Positions 52,281 to 61,671 of a DNA stretch of 64,000 nt are shown in pieces (the stretch's first letter is position 1; every line of letters starts with the position of its first letter). The translations under genes were made by a program, and so were the position numbers. The stretch covers positions 339,146 through 403,145 of the forward strand of contig QKMZ01000007.1 in NCBI GenBank assembly GCA_003242885.1, written 5' to 3'. This DNA comes from Candidatus Melainabacteria bacterium. Lineage in GTDB: Bacteria > Cyanobacteriota > Vampirovibrionia > Obscuribacterales > Obscuribacteraceae. The notes below the pieces were generated by a model. It was given only the letters and a program-made list of their open reading frames with translations, was not told the DNA's origin and did no database searches.

Positions 52281-52706
52281 ATGAACAAGTCCGCAATTGC
52301 AAAGACAGCATTGTGTAGGTACAAGGACGATGAAGGCGTCTTTGTTGTGCAATCGCCTATTTTCGACAGAGTTATTGGTGTTGGAACGACAGAAATAGAA
52401 GCTTGGCAGGTTTTCGGAGAAGTCCTCAATGAAACTTATGTCGCATATTTAGAGGGAAGTCTTGTCGGTTACCAAAAGCGCGGACGCCCAGCAAAACACA
52501 ATGTGGAATTTCATGCTCAAGTTAAACCAGAAGTTAAAGCAGTGATCAATGAAAAAGCTAGAGCTCTAGGAATTTCTCAAGGCGAGGTGATCGCATATCT
52601 AGCCGCTGTGGAGCAAGTGAAGTCTGAACTAGAGCAGCGACTGAAACAGCTTGAGAAGAAATTGGATAGAAAGACCAGCATCCGAAAGCGCAAAGCGGCA
52701 ATGTGA
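52281..52706 (+). CDS. HicB-like antitoxin candidate
   Basis: ATG at 52281 with AAGGAAA just upstream (a GTG one codon earlier is possible). 141 residues. The N-terminal ~60 residues match the HicB fold: RYKDDEGVFVVQSPIFDRVIGVGTTEIEAW, a partly degenerate RNase H-like strand pattern with the GTT-EAW turn. A DNA-binding-like AT-hook-like KRGRPAK follows, then ARALGISQGEVIAYLAAVE as a helix-turn-helix-like segment and a long coiled tail. It would neutralise the small protein upstream and autoregulate, by family analogy. Confidence 0.6.
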   Translation: MNKSAIAKTALCRYKDDEGVFVVQSPIFDRVIGVGTTEIEAWQVFGEVLNETYVAYLEGSLVGYQKRGRPAKHNVEFHAQVKPEVKAVINEKARALGISQGEVIAYLAAVEQVKSELEQRLKQLEKKLDRKTSIRKRKAAM

Positions 52707-52717
52707 CAATTGCCAAA

Positions 52718-53284
52718 CTACGGTCTTTCAATGTCTAGCTCTTTGAGCAAATCAAAGTGACGTTTTTCTGCCATTTGTCGTAATAGTTGATCTGCGGTTT
52801 CGTAGTTTTCGACGGCGTAAAATCCATCTCTCCGCTCGCGCCCACTGGCTAGATTTCTGCTCAGAAAGAGCAAGTCTGTCGTGCCATCAGGATAGTCTTC
52901 GCGAACGACAGGTCCGATGTCCTGAATTGCATAGGCGGTAACTTTGCCAGCCATCGAAGTGAGCGCGCGGAGATTTGTTATTGCATAGACAGTGGATTTT
53001 GCAGATTTCCAACAATAAAATGGGGCGGCGATCATCAGTATGCCGCACAAAAGAAACACCAGTCCGCAGAGAGTGAGCGCAGTGGCAGACGATGCGGAAT
53101 GTAGCCCTAGCGCAGACATTCCTATGAATACGCCGATTGCGGCGACAATCAATCCCAATACGGCAAAAGGCATTCCCCCTTTCGCCATTCTGAGCGCATT
53201 TGGTTTCCCTGCCCAAAGGATTTGTTCTTCCGGCTGCAGTTCAAATACTGCTAATTCCGTCTGTGGAAGAGATAACTGATTCAT
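52718..53284 (-). CDS. Membrane protein with PH-like domain
   Basis: 188 residues. The motif LQPEEQILWAGKPNALRM starts the protein, as in bacterial PH-like proteins. Two hydrophobic helices follow (MPFAVLGLIVAAIGVFIGM and TALTLCGLVFLLCGILMIAAP). The C-terminal beta domain includes VYAITNLRAL and DLLFLSRNL and ends in RQMAEKRHFDL. The layout is shared with 17217-17795 in this window. Function unknown; the domain may bind peptides or lipids. Confidence 0.68.
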   Translation of the reverse strand: MNQLSLPQTELAVFELQPEEQILWAGKPNALRMAKGGMPFAVLGLIVAAIGVFIGMSALGLHSASSATALTLCGLVFLLCGILMIAAPFYCWKSAKSTVYAITNLRALTSMAGKVTAYAIQDIGPVVREDYPDGTTDLLFLSRNLASGRERRDGFYAVENYETADQLLRQMAEKRHFDLLKELDIERP

Positions 53285-53459
53285 GTACTCCTCAACTTGC
53301 CCTTATCGCCAGTATAGATCCTGCGCGGCTCGTCTCACTAGACTGCTCGATTAACGACCATACTGTAATGCGTTTGGATACTTCAGAACAGGTAAGAAGC
53401 CGAAATCAAGAAGTTTTTTATCGTCCGTAAACGCGCCTTGGATAGAAGGATTTTTCGTT

Positions 53460-53785
53460 TTATTTCAACAGTTGGTAGACGATGATGTCGTTGTCCAGCA
53501 AACCGCGACCTGGCACGTATTTTAGTGAGTGCCTTTCTTCGCCATCAATGTTGACCACATATATTTGAGCGTTTTCGTCAAACAGTTTCCAATCGCCGGA
53601 AGCACCATTAGTGGTGACAATTTTGCCATCGGCGGTAAACTTGCAGTCGCCGAGCGGCTTTGTGTAGCCCGCCATTTGTTTATACCAGGCTTTAGGGGCG
53701 TGGGAGCGTCCGCTTTTAACGACTGAGCCGGCGAACTAGTTATACTCAGTCCAAAAGCGACGGCAAAGACGGCAAATTGCGTCAT
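53460..53785 (-). pseudogene. Small exported protein with apparent frameshift
   Basis: The N-terminal frame has a signal peptide (ATG at 53785: MTQFAVFAVAFGLSITSS, then PAQS). After ADAPTP it loses sense. The other frame picks up PKAWYKQMAGYTKPLGDC and continues DGKIVTTNGASGDWKLFDEN to the stop. Restoring the join requires one extra C in the CCCC run (plus-strand GGGG 53695-53698). This is a homopolymer indel. The intact product would be ~108 residues, exported, function unknown. Confidence 0.6.
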
Positions 53786-53951
53786 GCGGCGAATGCACGG
53801 CAAAAGTTCGGAGAAAACCTTCTATTTCTGAACATTAGGCACCTACTAATTTCTGCAGCTCAAAATTGTCTCATAGGAGCCTCACTGCTGGATTTGGGAA
53901 ATTAGGAGGGAATATAGTTTTTAATTGAAATTGTGGGAGTCTTAACCTCTT

Positions 53952-55316
53952 ATGCTCGAAGCTGATAAGGACGCGCCACTCGTCACAGGCAGCTTGTGGA
54001 AATCTATTTGGGTAATGTCTTGGCCGCTATTGGTGGCGACCGTTGCCAGCTCGATAGTCGCGCTTGTGAATGTGCAAGTGGCGGGGCTGCTGGGTGCGGC
54101 ATCGCAAGCAGCTGTCGGTGTCGCAGAGCAGATCCTTTTCATGTTCCAGGTGTTTTTGATGTCGGTAGGAGTCGGGACTACTGCCATCGTTTCCCGAGCT
54201 TACGGTGCGAAGGATGTTGCCGAGGCAGATTTTGCAACGGCGCAATCTCTCACGCTCTCGATCCTCATCGGAGTTGCTTTGTCGGTTACAGCGATTCTGA
54301 CTGCGCGCTGGATAATTCCGTTGTTGAGCGATGCTACTGATGTGAATGCTCAGAGCCGTCTCTACCTGACAGTGTACGCACTATATTTGGTGCCATTCAG
54401 CCTGGTGTGCATCGCTAATGCGGCATTTAGGGCGATAGGTAACGCGCGCATTCCGCTGGTGATCATTTGCATCGAAGTGGCTATCAATATTGCAGGTGAC
54501 TATTTGACAGTCGTCTATAATTGGCCGGTCCCGGATTTAGGAGTGCGAGGCATTGCTGCGTCCGCGGTCGCTGGCGCATTGGTTGCTGCTATTGCTGCCA
54601 TCATTTTTGTGCGTCAGTCGCAATTGAAGGGCAGCTTGAATCAGTTACTGCCACTCTCCGCTTCGTTTCTCAAGCGCATTGTCAACATTGGAGTGCCGGC
54701 CGCGTTGCAGCGTTTGAGTTGGGCTTTCAGCGTATTCGGTTTGTTTTTCATACTTTCAAAAGTTGCAAATCCCACTGCTGCATTAGCGGCTTGGACAATC
54801 GGGATGCGTGTCGAAGCGCTTTTGTTTATGCCGGAACTCGCATTGAGTATAGCAGTGAGTTCTATTGTCGGCCAAAACCTCGGTGCAGGGAAAGTCGACA
54901 GAGCCTTTCGCGCTGGATGGGCAGTGTGCGGCATAGCCGTGTTGATGATGGGAACAGTGTGCGTTGGTGAATTTATTTTTGCACGTCAGTTAGCCGAGAT
55001 GATGTGCGCAGATGACCTTGCCACCGTTGAGGCTACGACGAGTTTTCTACAGATAAATGCAATTGGTGCTGTGTCTCAAGGGATAAACGCTGTAATCAGC
55101 GGTGCACTTCAAGGAGCTGGCGACACTAAAATCACTATGTGGATTTCAATCGTGTGCTACTGGATAATCCGTTTGCCCTTGGCTTGGCTGTTGGTGGTGA
55201 GTTTGGGCATGGGAGCGAGCGGTGCCTGGATATCGATGGCTGCGTCCGCGACGATTTCGGCAATTGCTATGTCCGTGCGCTTCCAGAGTGGCGGCTGGGT
55301 GCATCGAAGGATTTAG
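53952..55316 (+). CDS. MATE-family efflux transporter
   Basis: 454 residues with 12 hydrophobic helices and the two-half repeat of MATE proteins: GSLWKSIWVMSWPLLVATVA at the start, GVGTTAIVSRAYGAKD in the first half and SIVGQNLGAGKVDRA in the second (the conserved xGQNxGAG motif). It exports cationic or amphipathic compounds by Na+ or H+ antiport across the inner membrane. ATG at 53952. It lies 88 bp before a TPR protein on the same strand. Confidence 0.92.
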   Translation: MLEADKDAPLVTGSLWKSIWVMSWPLLVATVASSIVALVNVQVAGLLGAASQAAVGVAEQILFMFQVFLMSVGVGTTAIVSRAYGAKDVAEADFATAQSLTLSILIGVALSVTAILTARWIIPLLSDATDVNAQSRLYLTVYALYLVPFSLVCIANAAFRAIGNARIPLVIICIEVAINIAGDYLTVVYNWPVPDLGVRGIAASAVAGALVAAIAAIIFVRQSQLKGSLNQLLPLSASFLKRIVNIGVPAALQRLSWAFSVFGLFFILSKVANPTAALAAWTIGMRVEALLFMPELALSIAVSSIVGQNLGAGKVDRAFRAGWAVCGIAVLMMGTVCVGEFIFARQLAEMMCADDLATVEATTSFLQINAIGAVSQGINAVISGALQGAGDTKITMWISIVCYWIIRLPLAWLLVVSLGMGASGAWISMAASATISAIAMSVRFQSGGWVHRRI

Positions 55317-55404
55317 AGCAAACCGTTAGTCTCAGTACGTCATTATTGGTAGTATTGATGAAATTCCTCATGCTGCCGCAAGGCAAGGGTATAAGCTCTA
55401 GCTC

Positions 55405-57132
55405 GTGATTCGGCGTCTCTTATTTCCTCTGGCAATTGTTGGTCCGTTGCTTATCGCTGCGGGAATAGGTTTGACACCAGCGTGGTGCGGGGAAACTAGC
55501 AAGAGCTCGACCGACGAGATTGTGGCGCTCAAAGCAAAGCCCGGCGACGTCAACGCCGCATCTGTGAGAGTCCGATATCTTAAAAAACTCAGTCAAGGCG
55601 GCCGAGCTTACTTTTATGTCAATGCTCGTGAATCGAAGCTTGCGCTGCGTGAGCTTTCGAAACTGCCAATGCCTATGCGCGAATCTGGTAGCGCACTGTA
55701 TCTGAAGGCGTTTTGTCTTGCGTCAGTGCATAAATTTGCGGAGGCGGTTCCTTTCTATGAACAGGCGAGGAAAAAGATTGGTGGCTCATTCCGTCCGGGC
55801 AACGCATTCTATGAAGACTACGTTGTGGCTTTAACCCGCACGAAAAAGTATTCCGAAGCACTAAAAATGGTGTCATTGGCGAGAAAAGTTCCTGTTGATG
55901 GACGATATAAGGGTGACTGTGGATACATTAGTATTGGCGTTGATGAAGCCGCATTGTTAGAGCTTTCCGGCAGGTATGAAGAGGCTTTTAAAGCCTACTT
56001 GGCGCTGTTTCGCGACAAGGGCACACAATTTGGGTTGAACATACCGCTACTAGGCTCACAGGAAGAGCAACAAGCTGCGACTGCTTGGTTAAAGAAAAAC
56101 CATTCAATGCCGAATAATCTTACCGAAGTCCAGCAAGCTGCATACTTTGTCAAACGAGGCAACGCAAATTTATCACTAGGAAAGAATGAAGATGCGACGG
56201 CTGATTTCAATAAGGCGCGCATCCTCGGCGACGACTACCTCACCAACAAGTATATTGGCGACAAAGTCGGAATGCGCAAAATCAGAGAGCAGGCTTGCAC
56301 AAATTTGATGAGGCTCTACTACAGTCGAAAAGACTTTGCTAAGTGCTGTGAAAACATACGACCGTTCTTTGGTAACGAACCTATTGAAGAGTGCGGTCTT
56401 GGCTCTTACAACGTTTGTCTGCAAGATGTCATCGAAGTCGCCGCGCCTCAGGATGTTTCTTCGCACTCAACTGAAGCGGAGTCAGTAATTCTTTCGAGCC
56501 CACAAGAGAGAGCGGAGATGGAGTCGAAGTGGACTCATCACCAGAAGCTTCCGACTATGTCGAAGTCTGTGCTGGAACGCAGTGATGGACTGGCAAAGGC
56601 GCGGAATTTGGTGAGTAGAGGCGATTTCACGGGAGCATATAACGCACTTTTGCGCTATGAGTCAGCTGCAGAGTCAAATGGACGCGGCAATCCCAAAAGT
56701 GATGAATTTTATTTGTATAAGTCCAAGTTTGGTTGGAAGATAAAACTGCAACGAATGGCGTGTGGTTTGGTATCTGGTAATACTGATGTATCTTTGAGTT
56801 TTGCATCGCGCGATGGAGCATTTATAACTGTGCCGTCTACGATTGAACAATGTTTGGTTGAGCGCTTAACCCCTGACGAGTTGAAGTTTGCCTGGCGAAA
56901 GAAATTTGGTCGAGACATGGATAATGAAAGACTTTGTTGGAGCCGTTTTGCGTTTGCTGTTAGCCGAATGAGAAAACAAGATCTCAAAACCGCGCGTCAG
57001 CAGTTTGACGCAATACTTGCGGCGCCTCCTACGCCAGATGATTTGCAGCTGTTTGCAAAAGCGATGAAAGGTTTCGCTTTAACGCGCAACACTTCAATGA
57101 GAAGTTTTGGCGATTGGAGAAAGCCATTTTGA
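55405..57132 (+). CDS. Exported TPR-rich protein
   Basis: 575 residues from GTG with a signal peptide (RRLLFPLAIVGPLLIAAGIG, cleavage near AWCGE). TPR-like motifs occur: ALRELSKLPMPM, YLKAFCLASVHKFAEAVPFY, AAYFVKRGNANLSLGKNEDA and AGKARNLV-type repeats. The last 18 bases overlap the start of the sensor kinase gene, so translation is coupled and the two proteins probably work in one pathway. Function not recognised. Confidence 0.75.
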   Translation: MIRRLLFPLAIVGPLLIAAGIGLTPAWCGETSKSSTDEIVALKAKPGDVNAASVRVRYLKKLSQGGRAYFYVNARESKLALRELSKLPMPMRESGSALYLKAFCLASVHKFAEAVPFYEQARKKIGGSFRPGNAFYEDYVVALTRTKKYSEALKMVSLARKVPVDGRYKGDCGYISIGVDEAALLELSGRYEEAFKAYLALFRDKGTQFGLNIPLLGSQEEQQAATAWLKKNHSMPNNLTEVQQAAYFVKRGNANLSLGKNEDATADFNKARILGDDYLTNKYIGDKVGMRKIREQACTNLMRLYYSRKDFAKCCENIRPFFGNEPIEECGLGSYNVCLQDVIEVAAPQDVSSHSTEAESVILSSPQERAEMESKWTHHQKLPTMSKSVLERSDGLAKARNLVSRGDFTGAYNALLRYESAAESNGRGNPKSDEFYLYKSKFGWKIKLQRMACGLVSGNTDVSLSFASRDGAFITVPSTIEQCLVERLTPDELKFAWRKKFGRDMDNERLCWSRFAFAVSRMRKQDLKTARQQFDAILAAPPTPDDLQLFAKAMKGFALTRNTSMRSFGDWRKPF

Positions 57133-58925
57133 GCCTGAGGAACAAGCTCCTAATTCTTCTGATGCTGCCGATGGTTATGCAGATCCTTTTGGCTGGCTCG
57201 ATTTATCAGTTGTACGTGAAGTCGGAAGGACTGCGTCAGCATGCCGAGCAAGCGCACCTGGTAAGCGAACTTTTCGCCAGAGTATTTGAAAAGCATGCAA
57301 TTCTAACTAGTGTCTATTCGGGCGATTTGTCTTTGCAAGACAGGGATTTTCACCAAAATGCAGAGCGTGCAAAGGCAGGATTCAATGTTGCGTGCGCTAA
57401 TCTCGGACGCTTGTTGAAGGATGATTCCGACGTTCAAGCGGCTCTCCGTAAAATATCTACTGAAGTGGCGCACATCGATCCCATTCAGAAACAATTGGAA
57501 GAAAATTGGTCAGCAACCGAAGTTCAAGGCGGACCATCCAGGCAATTCTGGTGGGCGGATCTGCGGAAGATCATTTCTCAAGAACTTTTGGAGGATCTCA
57601 ACAACATTGGCAGTAAATACAAATCATCATACGAGATGAACGTCGCTCAGGCTGTAGAGACTAATAAGAGACTTGCATTCACGATCGTTGTTCTGTGTGT
57701 AGTTGTGGCTGGATTTTTTGTAGGTGGAACTATTTTCCTTCTCAACAATATCGGCTCACGCTTCCGTATCATGAAGGAAAACACTTTCAAGTTGGCGAGC
57801 AGTCAGCCGCTCAACGACCCGCTCGGTGGCACTGATGAAATTGCCGATATGGACAAAACGTTTCACATGATGGCGAAGTCCTTGAGTGATTCGACTAAGA
57901 GAGAACGCGCAATCATCGACAATGCCAAGGATGTGATTTGTTCTTTGTCGAAGGAATTGCGTTTTGAGTCAGTGAATACTGCCTTGGAAAACCTTTTGGA
58001 GCGCGGATACAGCGATATTATTACTGTTCCGTTGTTGCGCTTTTGCCGAGCGGAGGATGAGCATAAAATCAATGATTACTTTTTGCAAGCGCGGACTTCC
58101 AATCAGGACAAACCTTTGGATTTGGATTTAATTGCATCTGAGACGAAAACGGTGTCAACCGTATGGTCGGTGGTTTGGTTCCAAGATTTGAACTCGTATC
58201 TGTGTGTAGTGCATGACGTCACCGAGAGGCGGAAGCTGGAGCAAATGCGCAGTGATATTTTTCGCATGGTGACTCATGATATTAGGACTCCGCTTACAAC
58301 TATCGATGCGCTCATCACGTTCTTGGAAGAGGGTTATCTTGGCGAACTCAACGAGCGTGGTGTGAAGATGACTGGCAATGCTTCGCAAAGCGTTCGCCAA
58401 GTGATTGGTCTCGTCAATGATTTTCTTGTTTCTGAAAAACTGGATGCCGGCGACTTTGAATTGGTGCTAAACGATGAGCAATCGGCTCAAATGGTTGCCG
58501 AGGCGCTCTCGTCCGTAACTGGTGTAGCCTTGCGCAAGAAGATTTCTTTGGTGCAATCAGGCGATGATTTGTGCGTGTCATGCGACCGCGACCGCATTAT
58601 TCAGGTCATAGTAAATTTGCTCGGCAATGCGATCAAATTTTCGCCTAATGATTCCGAAGTCAAAGTCGCTGTCGAACAAGTCGGAGATTGCGTTGAATTC
58701 CAAGTAATTGACCATGGTCGTGGTATTCCAGAAGACCAGGTCGATTCCGTTTTTGAGAAATTCAAACAAGTTTCTTCCGCTGATTCGAAAAACATGGGTG
58801 GTGCCGGGCTTGGTCTCAGCATATGTAAGTCAATGGTGGAAAAGCATGGTGGAGAGATTGGAGTTCGCTCGAAGGTTGGCGAAGGAAGTACCTTTTGGTT
58901 CCGACTTCCAATAGCTAAAAGTTGA
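57114..58925 (+). CDS. Sensor histidine kinase with extracytoplasmic helical domain and PAS
   Basis: 603 residues from TTG (overlapping the TPR gene). TM1 about 10-32, a helical extracytoplasmic region (about 33-183, CHASE3-like in character), TM2 about 186-206, HAMP, then a PAS-like domain (about 265-375). HisKA has FRMVTHDIRTPLTTID (phospho-acceptor about H388). The ATPase part has NLLGNAIKF (N-box), DHGRGIP (G1) and GAGLGLSICK (G2). It autophosphorylates in response to an unknown signal. The OmpR-type regulator at 61672, 2.7 kb away, is a candidate partner. Confidence 0.92.
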   Translation: MEKAILSLRNKLLILLMLPMVMQILLAGSIYQLYVKSEGLRQHAEQAHLVSELFARVFEKHAILTSVYSGDLSLQDRDFHQNAERAKAGFNVACANLGRLLKDDSDVQAALRKISTEVAHIDPIQKQLEENWSATEVQGGPSRQFWWADLRKIISQELLEDLNNIGSKYKSSYEMNVAQAVETNKRLAFTIVVLCVVVAGFFVGGTIFLLNNIGSRFRIMKENTFKLASSQPLNDPLGGTDEIADMDKTFHMMAKSLSDSTKRERAIIDNAKDVICSLSKELRFESVNTALENLLERGYSDIITVPLLRFCRAEDEHKINDYFLQARTSNQDKPLDLDLIASETKTVSTVWSVVWFQDLNSYLCVVHDVTERRKLEQMRSDIFRMVTHDIRTPLTTIDALITFLEEGYLGELNERGVKMTGNASQSVRQVIGLVNDFLVSEKLDAGDFELVLNDEQSAQMVAEALSSVTGVALRKKISLVQSGDDLCVSCDRDRIIQVIVNLLGNAIKFSPNDSEVKVAVEQVGDCVEFQVIDHGRGIPEDQVDSVFEKFKQVSSADSKNMGGAGLGLSICKSMVEKHGGEIGVRSKVGEGSTFWFRLPIAKS

Positions 58926-59002
58926 GGAAGTTGATTGTTCAATCTCTAAAAGTAATAGGCCCTTCAGAGAGCGCTTTTGAAAAACTGCCTATGAGATGAC
59001 AG

Positions 59003-59028
59003 AAGACCGAAGTGGGCACTTCGGTCTT
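59003..59028 (+). terminator. Terminator after the histidine kinase
   Basis: AAGACCGAAGTG and CACTTCGGTCTT form a near-perfect 12-bp hairpin followed by TC, 78 bp after the stop and 47 bp from the convergent stop at 59075. It can serve both directions. Confidence 0.65.
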
Positions 59029-59074
59029 TCCGGCTTGGTTTCAAACTGTGCGGGTCGCTTTAGTTGTGAAGCGA

Positions 59075-59743
59075 CTAACCGCTTACTTTCCCCACCGCAA
59101 TGATCTCGCTTTCTCTTGCATTTTCTTCGCTGTTCCGTTTTAGCTTGAGCTCACCCCAAGAGTTGCCTGTCACAAAATAGCCGCTGCCATTGAGCTTTTC
59201 TTGAAACTGCTGGTTCAATCGAGTGGCAGCAATTACTGCTTCATCTGGTGCCTGTCCTCTCAGTGCGTCTAGCGTTTGCTGAAACAGTTTTCTCGCAAGC
59301 TCTAATTTGTCTGACTCGGAATTGCTTTCCTTTTGCGTCTCAGCATTGCCGTCCTTCGGTATTGCTGCTTTTGGTGTTGCATCTAGTGGCGCCGAATCTT
59401 CATTTGACGCACCTTCCGTCGTCCCATCGAGCGATTGTCCGCGTCCAATCGGTTGTGACTTCGTATCCGGCGCGAAATTCTTCTGCTCGCCTGGTTCGCC
59501 TTCACCTTTTGTTTTGACGACTGTATTTTCGTATTTCGAAACGCCGCTGCCAGGCGATGTTCCGTCCTTGATTACTTCATCTCCATCCATCAACTCAACA
59601 CAAGGCAGATCCGCGTTTTTGCATTTTGGCTGCTCGTAAGACCACTTCTTCATCTCACCGTAGATTTCTTGTATTCCTTGATGAATCTCTTGCTGAGAAG
59701 GTTTTACTAATACGTCAGCGCTTTGCTCTAGTGAGTTTGCCAT
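59075..59743 (-). CDS. Hydrophilic protein of unknown function (MANS-type N-terminus)
   Basis: The ATG at 59743 has AAGAGG upstream; the frame extends 19 codons further to 59800 but without signal or ribosome site. 222 residues, polar, disordered in the middle (Asp/Glu/Gly-rich), with a structured C-terminal ~80 residues (ARKLFQQTLDALRGQAPDEA, AATRLNQQFQEKLNGSGYFV). It begins MANSLEQSADVLV; the divergent neighbour begins MANSMANPVETF. No signal peptide; function unknown. Confidence 0.65.
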   Translation of the reverse strand: MANSLEQSADVLVKPSQQEIHQGIQEIYGEMKKWSYEQPKCKNADLPCVELMDGDEVIKDGTSPGSGVSKYENTVVKTKGEGEPGEQKNFAPDTKSQPIGRGQSLDGTTEGASNEDSAPLDATPKAAIPKDGNAETQKESNSESDKLELARKLFQQTLDALRGQAPDEAVIAATRLNQQFQEKLNGSGYFVTGNSWGELKLKRNSEENARESEIIAVGKVSG

Positions 59744-60144
59744 GATTATCGTGCCTCTTGGGTCAGTTTCGAAGCCAGTGCCATCGCAGTCGGCTTTCAC
59801 ATTTGCACCTTAAGGGCGACGTATAACCAAACCATGGCATCGCCAAATTGCACGTTCGGCTTTCGCAAAAGAGGCCAAATCAGAAAAGACATCAGAACCG
59901 GCCCGACCAACCCAGCCCGCAGCCCCGCCCGACCGGCCCATCGACCTATATGGATTCCTCACAGTGCTGCAAATGCAGACCTTTATATCGAGGCGATGCG
60001 AATCCACCGGGGCGCTCTTCAAAGCTCTAGGGCGTAAACTCCACTGGCGCACCTTCTCGGGATGGTTATGGTTTGGTTAGGCCGCTTCCTCATAGTTGGG
60101 AAGTCGAGGTTCTTTGACGTTTCTACCTAATGAGGTTGTGTGCA
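59744..60144. other. GC-rich divergent intergenic region, 401 bp
   Basis: Holds a run of CCCGACC/CCAGCCCGC/CCGACCGGCCC-type motifs (about 59907-59942) and a CACCGGGGCGC stretch. Small open frames on both strands have low-complexity content and are not called. The ribosome site for the gene at 60145 is GAGG at 60132-60135. Confidence 0.35.
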
Positions 60145-61653
60145 ATGGCAAATTCGATGGCAAATCCTGTTGAAACATTCCAGCAGCGCAGTGGGAATAC
60201 ATTTGAAGATCAAATCTCAAATCGCTTGATGGAAACGGTCAATGCGGAAAGACAAATCGCATCTCAGAATCTGCGTTTTTCCAATGGAGATTCAACTAGC
60301 AGTAATTCTGCGAGAAACAATTCAACCGGAGAAATTTCTACCAGCGAAGTTGGTCTTCTGGATTTTGGAACAGTCGGAGAACTGTACGGTGCAGGAGATG
60401 CTGTAGAGAACAACCCGAAATCATCATTGGAAAGTCAAGTTGAAGAGTACGGATTAGGTGCAGCGTTTGCGGAGAACATGCGTTCTTTCGAGGAGCGTAT
60501 GGGCGCTGATGAGAATGCCAAATCTGCGATGGAAGATACTTACAGGAACATCTCGAGTCTTCTGACTTCGACGGATGCAAGTATTACGCGCGAACAACGA
60601 ATCAGGTTGGCGCAAGAAATGATGATGCACGCAGCCGATCCATTGAACATAAATCAGGGAGCTTACAATACCTGTGTTCCTGCATCAATGCAGGGGAAGA
60701 TGTGGTCCGAGCATCCCGATAAGGCTGCTCAGATTATTTCACAAGCCGCTTTGTATGGTGCGTTTACTTTGACTGACGGCTCTGTCATTACGCTGGATGA
60801 TAATTCGATACAGTCCAGTTATCGCTCCACAGTAAAGGGATTGGAGAACGTAAGCCCGCGCGACCAATCCGAGCAGATACTACAAACTGCGATAATGAAT
60901 GCGTTTCTTCAACCGAAGCAACTGGAATATTCTGTGGTTGCTCCCACCGCAGGTTCTACCGGAGAGCGTATTTCTCCAATTGGAGACTCTGCGAGCAACA
61001 TCTTCCCGTTAGGATTGCCGACTGTCCAAGATGAACCATCGCTCGCTGAGGCGTATGCAAACTTGACTGGTGACAATTCAGTCGTTGGCGGTGATTTTAT
61101 GACAACTTTTCTCGATGCTTACAACGCAGACGAATTGGGCGAGCAGCTTTCTCAAATGAAGGATGCTGATAAATTTCCACAATTGGCATCAATAAGCACA
61201 AGAGGTCCACTAGTTGCATCTGTCGTTGGGGAGGCAAATGCCCGTGCTGCTGCCGAGCAAGGTATTTCTAGGCACGTAGTTTTGGTTGAGAACTTTGATG
61301 CATCTTCTGGCACTGTCTATATTCGCAATCCTTTGAGTGGTGGCAGTTCAATTCCTGTTTCGTTGGAAGACTTTTCTTTGGCATTGCGGACGCCTCAGTT
61401 GAGCGAGCAAGAAATGAACATGAAGACGTTTTCCGATGGTGTCTTGTATCACGAAGGTAAAATAAGTGATTCAGACTTGCAGGAAGGCGCGGCGTCGCTG
61501 CCGGAGAATCAACGTCAAGCATATTTGAATGGTGTACTCTCCAGAAGTCAGCGTACAACAGATCAAGTGCTCTCAGAGGAAGAACAAGAGCGGCTTGGAT
61601 TGATAGAGCGCAAGAGTTTTCTAGAGCGCTTGGGCGCAAAACTCGGTTTGTAA
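60145..61653 (+). CDS. Possible papain/C39-like cysteine peptidase domain protein
   Basis: The ATG at 60145 (GAGG 9 bases upstream) is chosen. 502 residues without a signal peptide. The N-terminal ~130 residues are polar and disordered. At about 172-205 NQGAYNTCVPASMQGKMW places Cys177 after NT, as in papain-like and C39 peptidases. RHVVLVENFD (about H377) with a later IRNPLSGGSS (N395) reproduces the Cys-His-Asn/Asp order. The catalytic reading is a pattern match only. It might be an exported effector or processing enzyme. An OmpR-type regulator is convergent 18 bp away. Confidence 0.58.
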   Translation: MANSMANPVETFQQRSGNTFEDQISNRLMETVNAERQIASQNLRFSNGDSTSSNSARNNSTGEISTSEVGLLDFGTVGELYGAGDAVENNPKSSLESQVEEYGLGAAFAENMRSFEERMGADENAKSAMEDTYRNISSLLTSTDASITREQRIRLAQEMMMHAADPLNINQGAYNTCVPASMQGKMWSEHPDKAAQIISQAALYGAFTLTDGSVITLDDNSIQSSYRSTVKGLENVSPRDQSEQILQTAIMNAFLQPKQLEYSVVAPTAGSTGERISPIGDSASNIFPLGLPTVQDEPSLAEAYANLTGDNSVVGGDFMTTFLDAYNADELGEQLSQMKDADKFPQLASISTRGPLVASVVGEANARAAAEQGISRHVVLVENFDASSGTVYIRNPLSGGSSIPVSLEDFSLALRTPQLSEQEMNMKTFSDGVLYHEGKISDSDLQEGAASLPENQRQAYLNGVLSRSQRTTDQVLSEEEQERLGLIERKSFLERLGAKLGL

Positions 61654-61671
61654 TCCACGAGTTTTCTGTGT

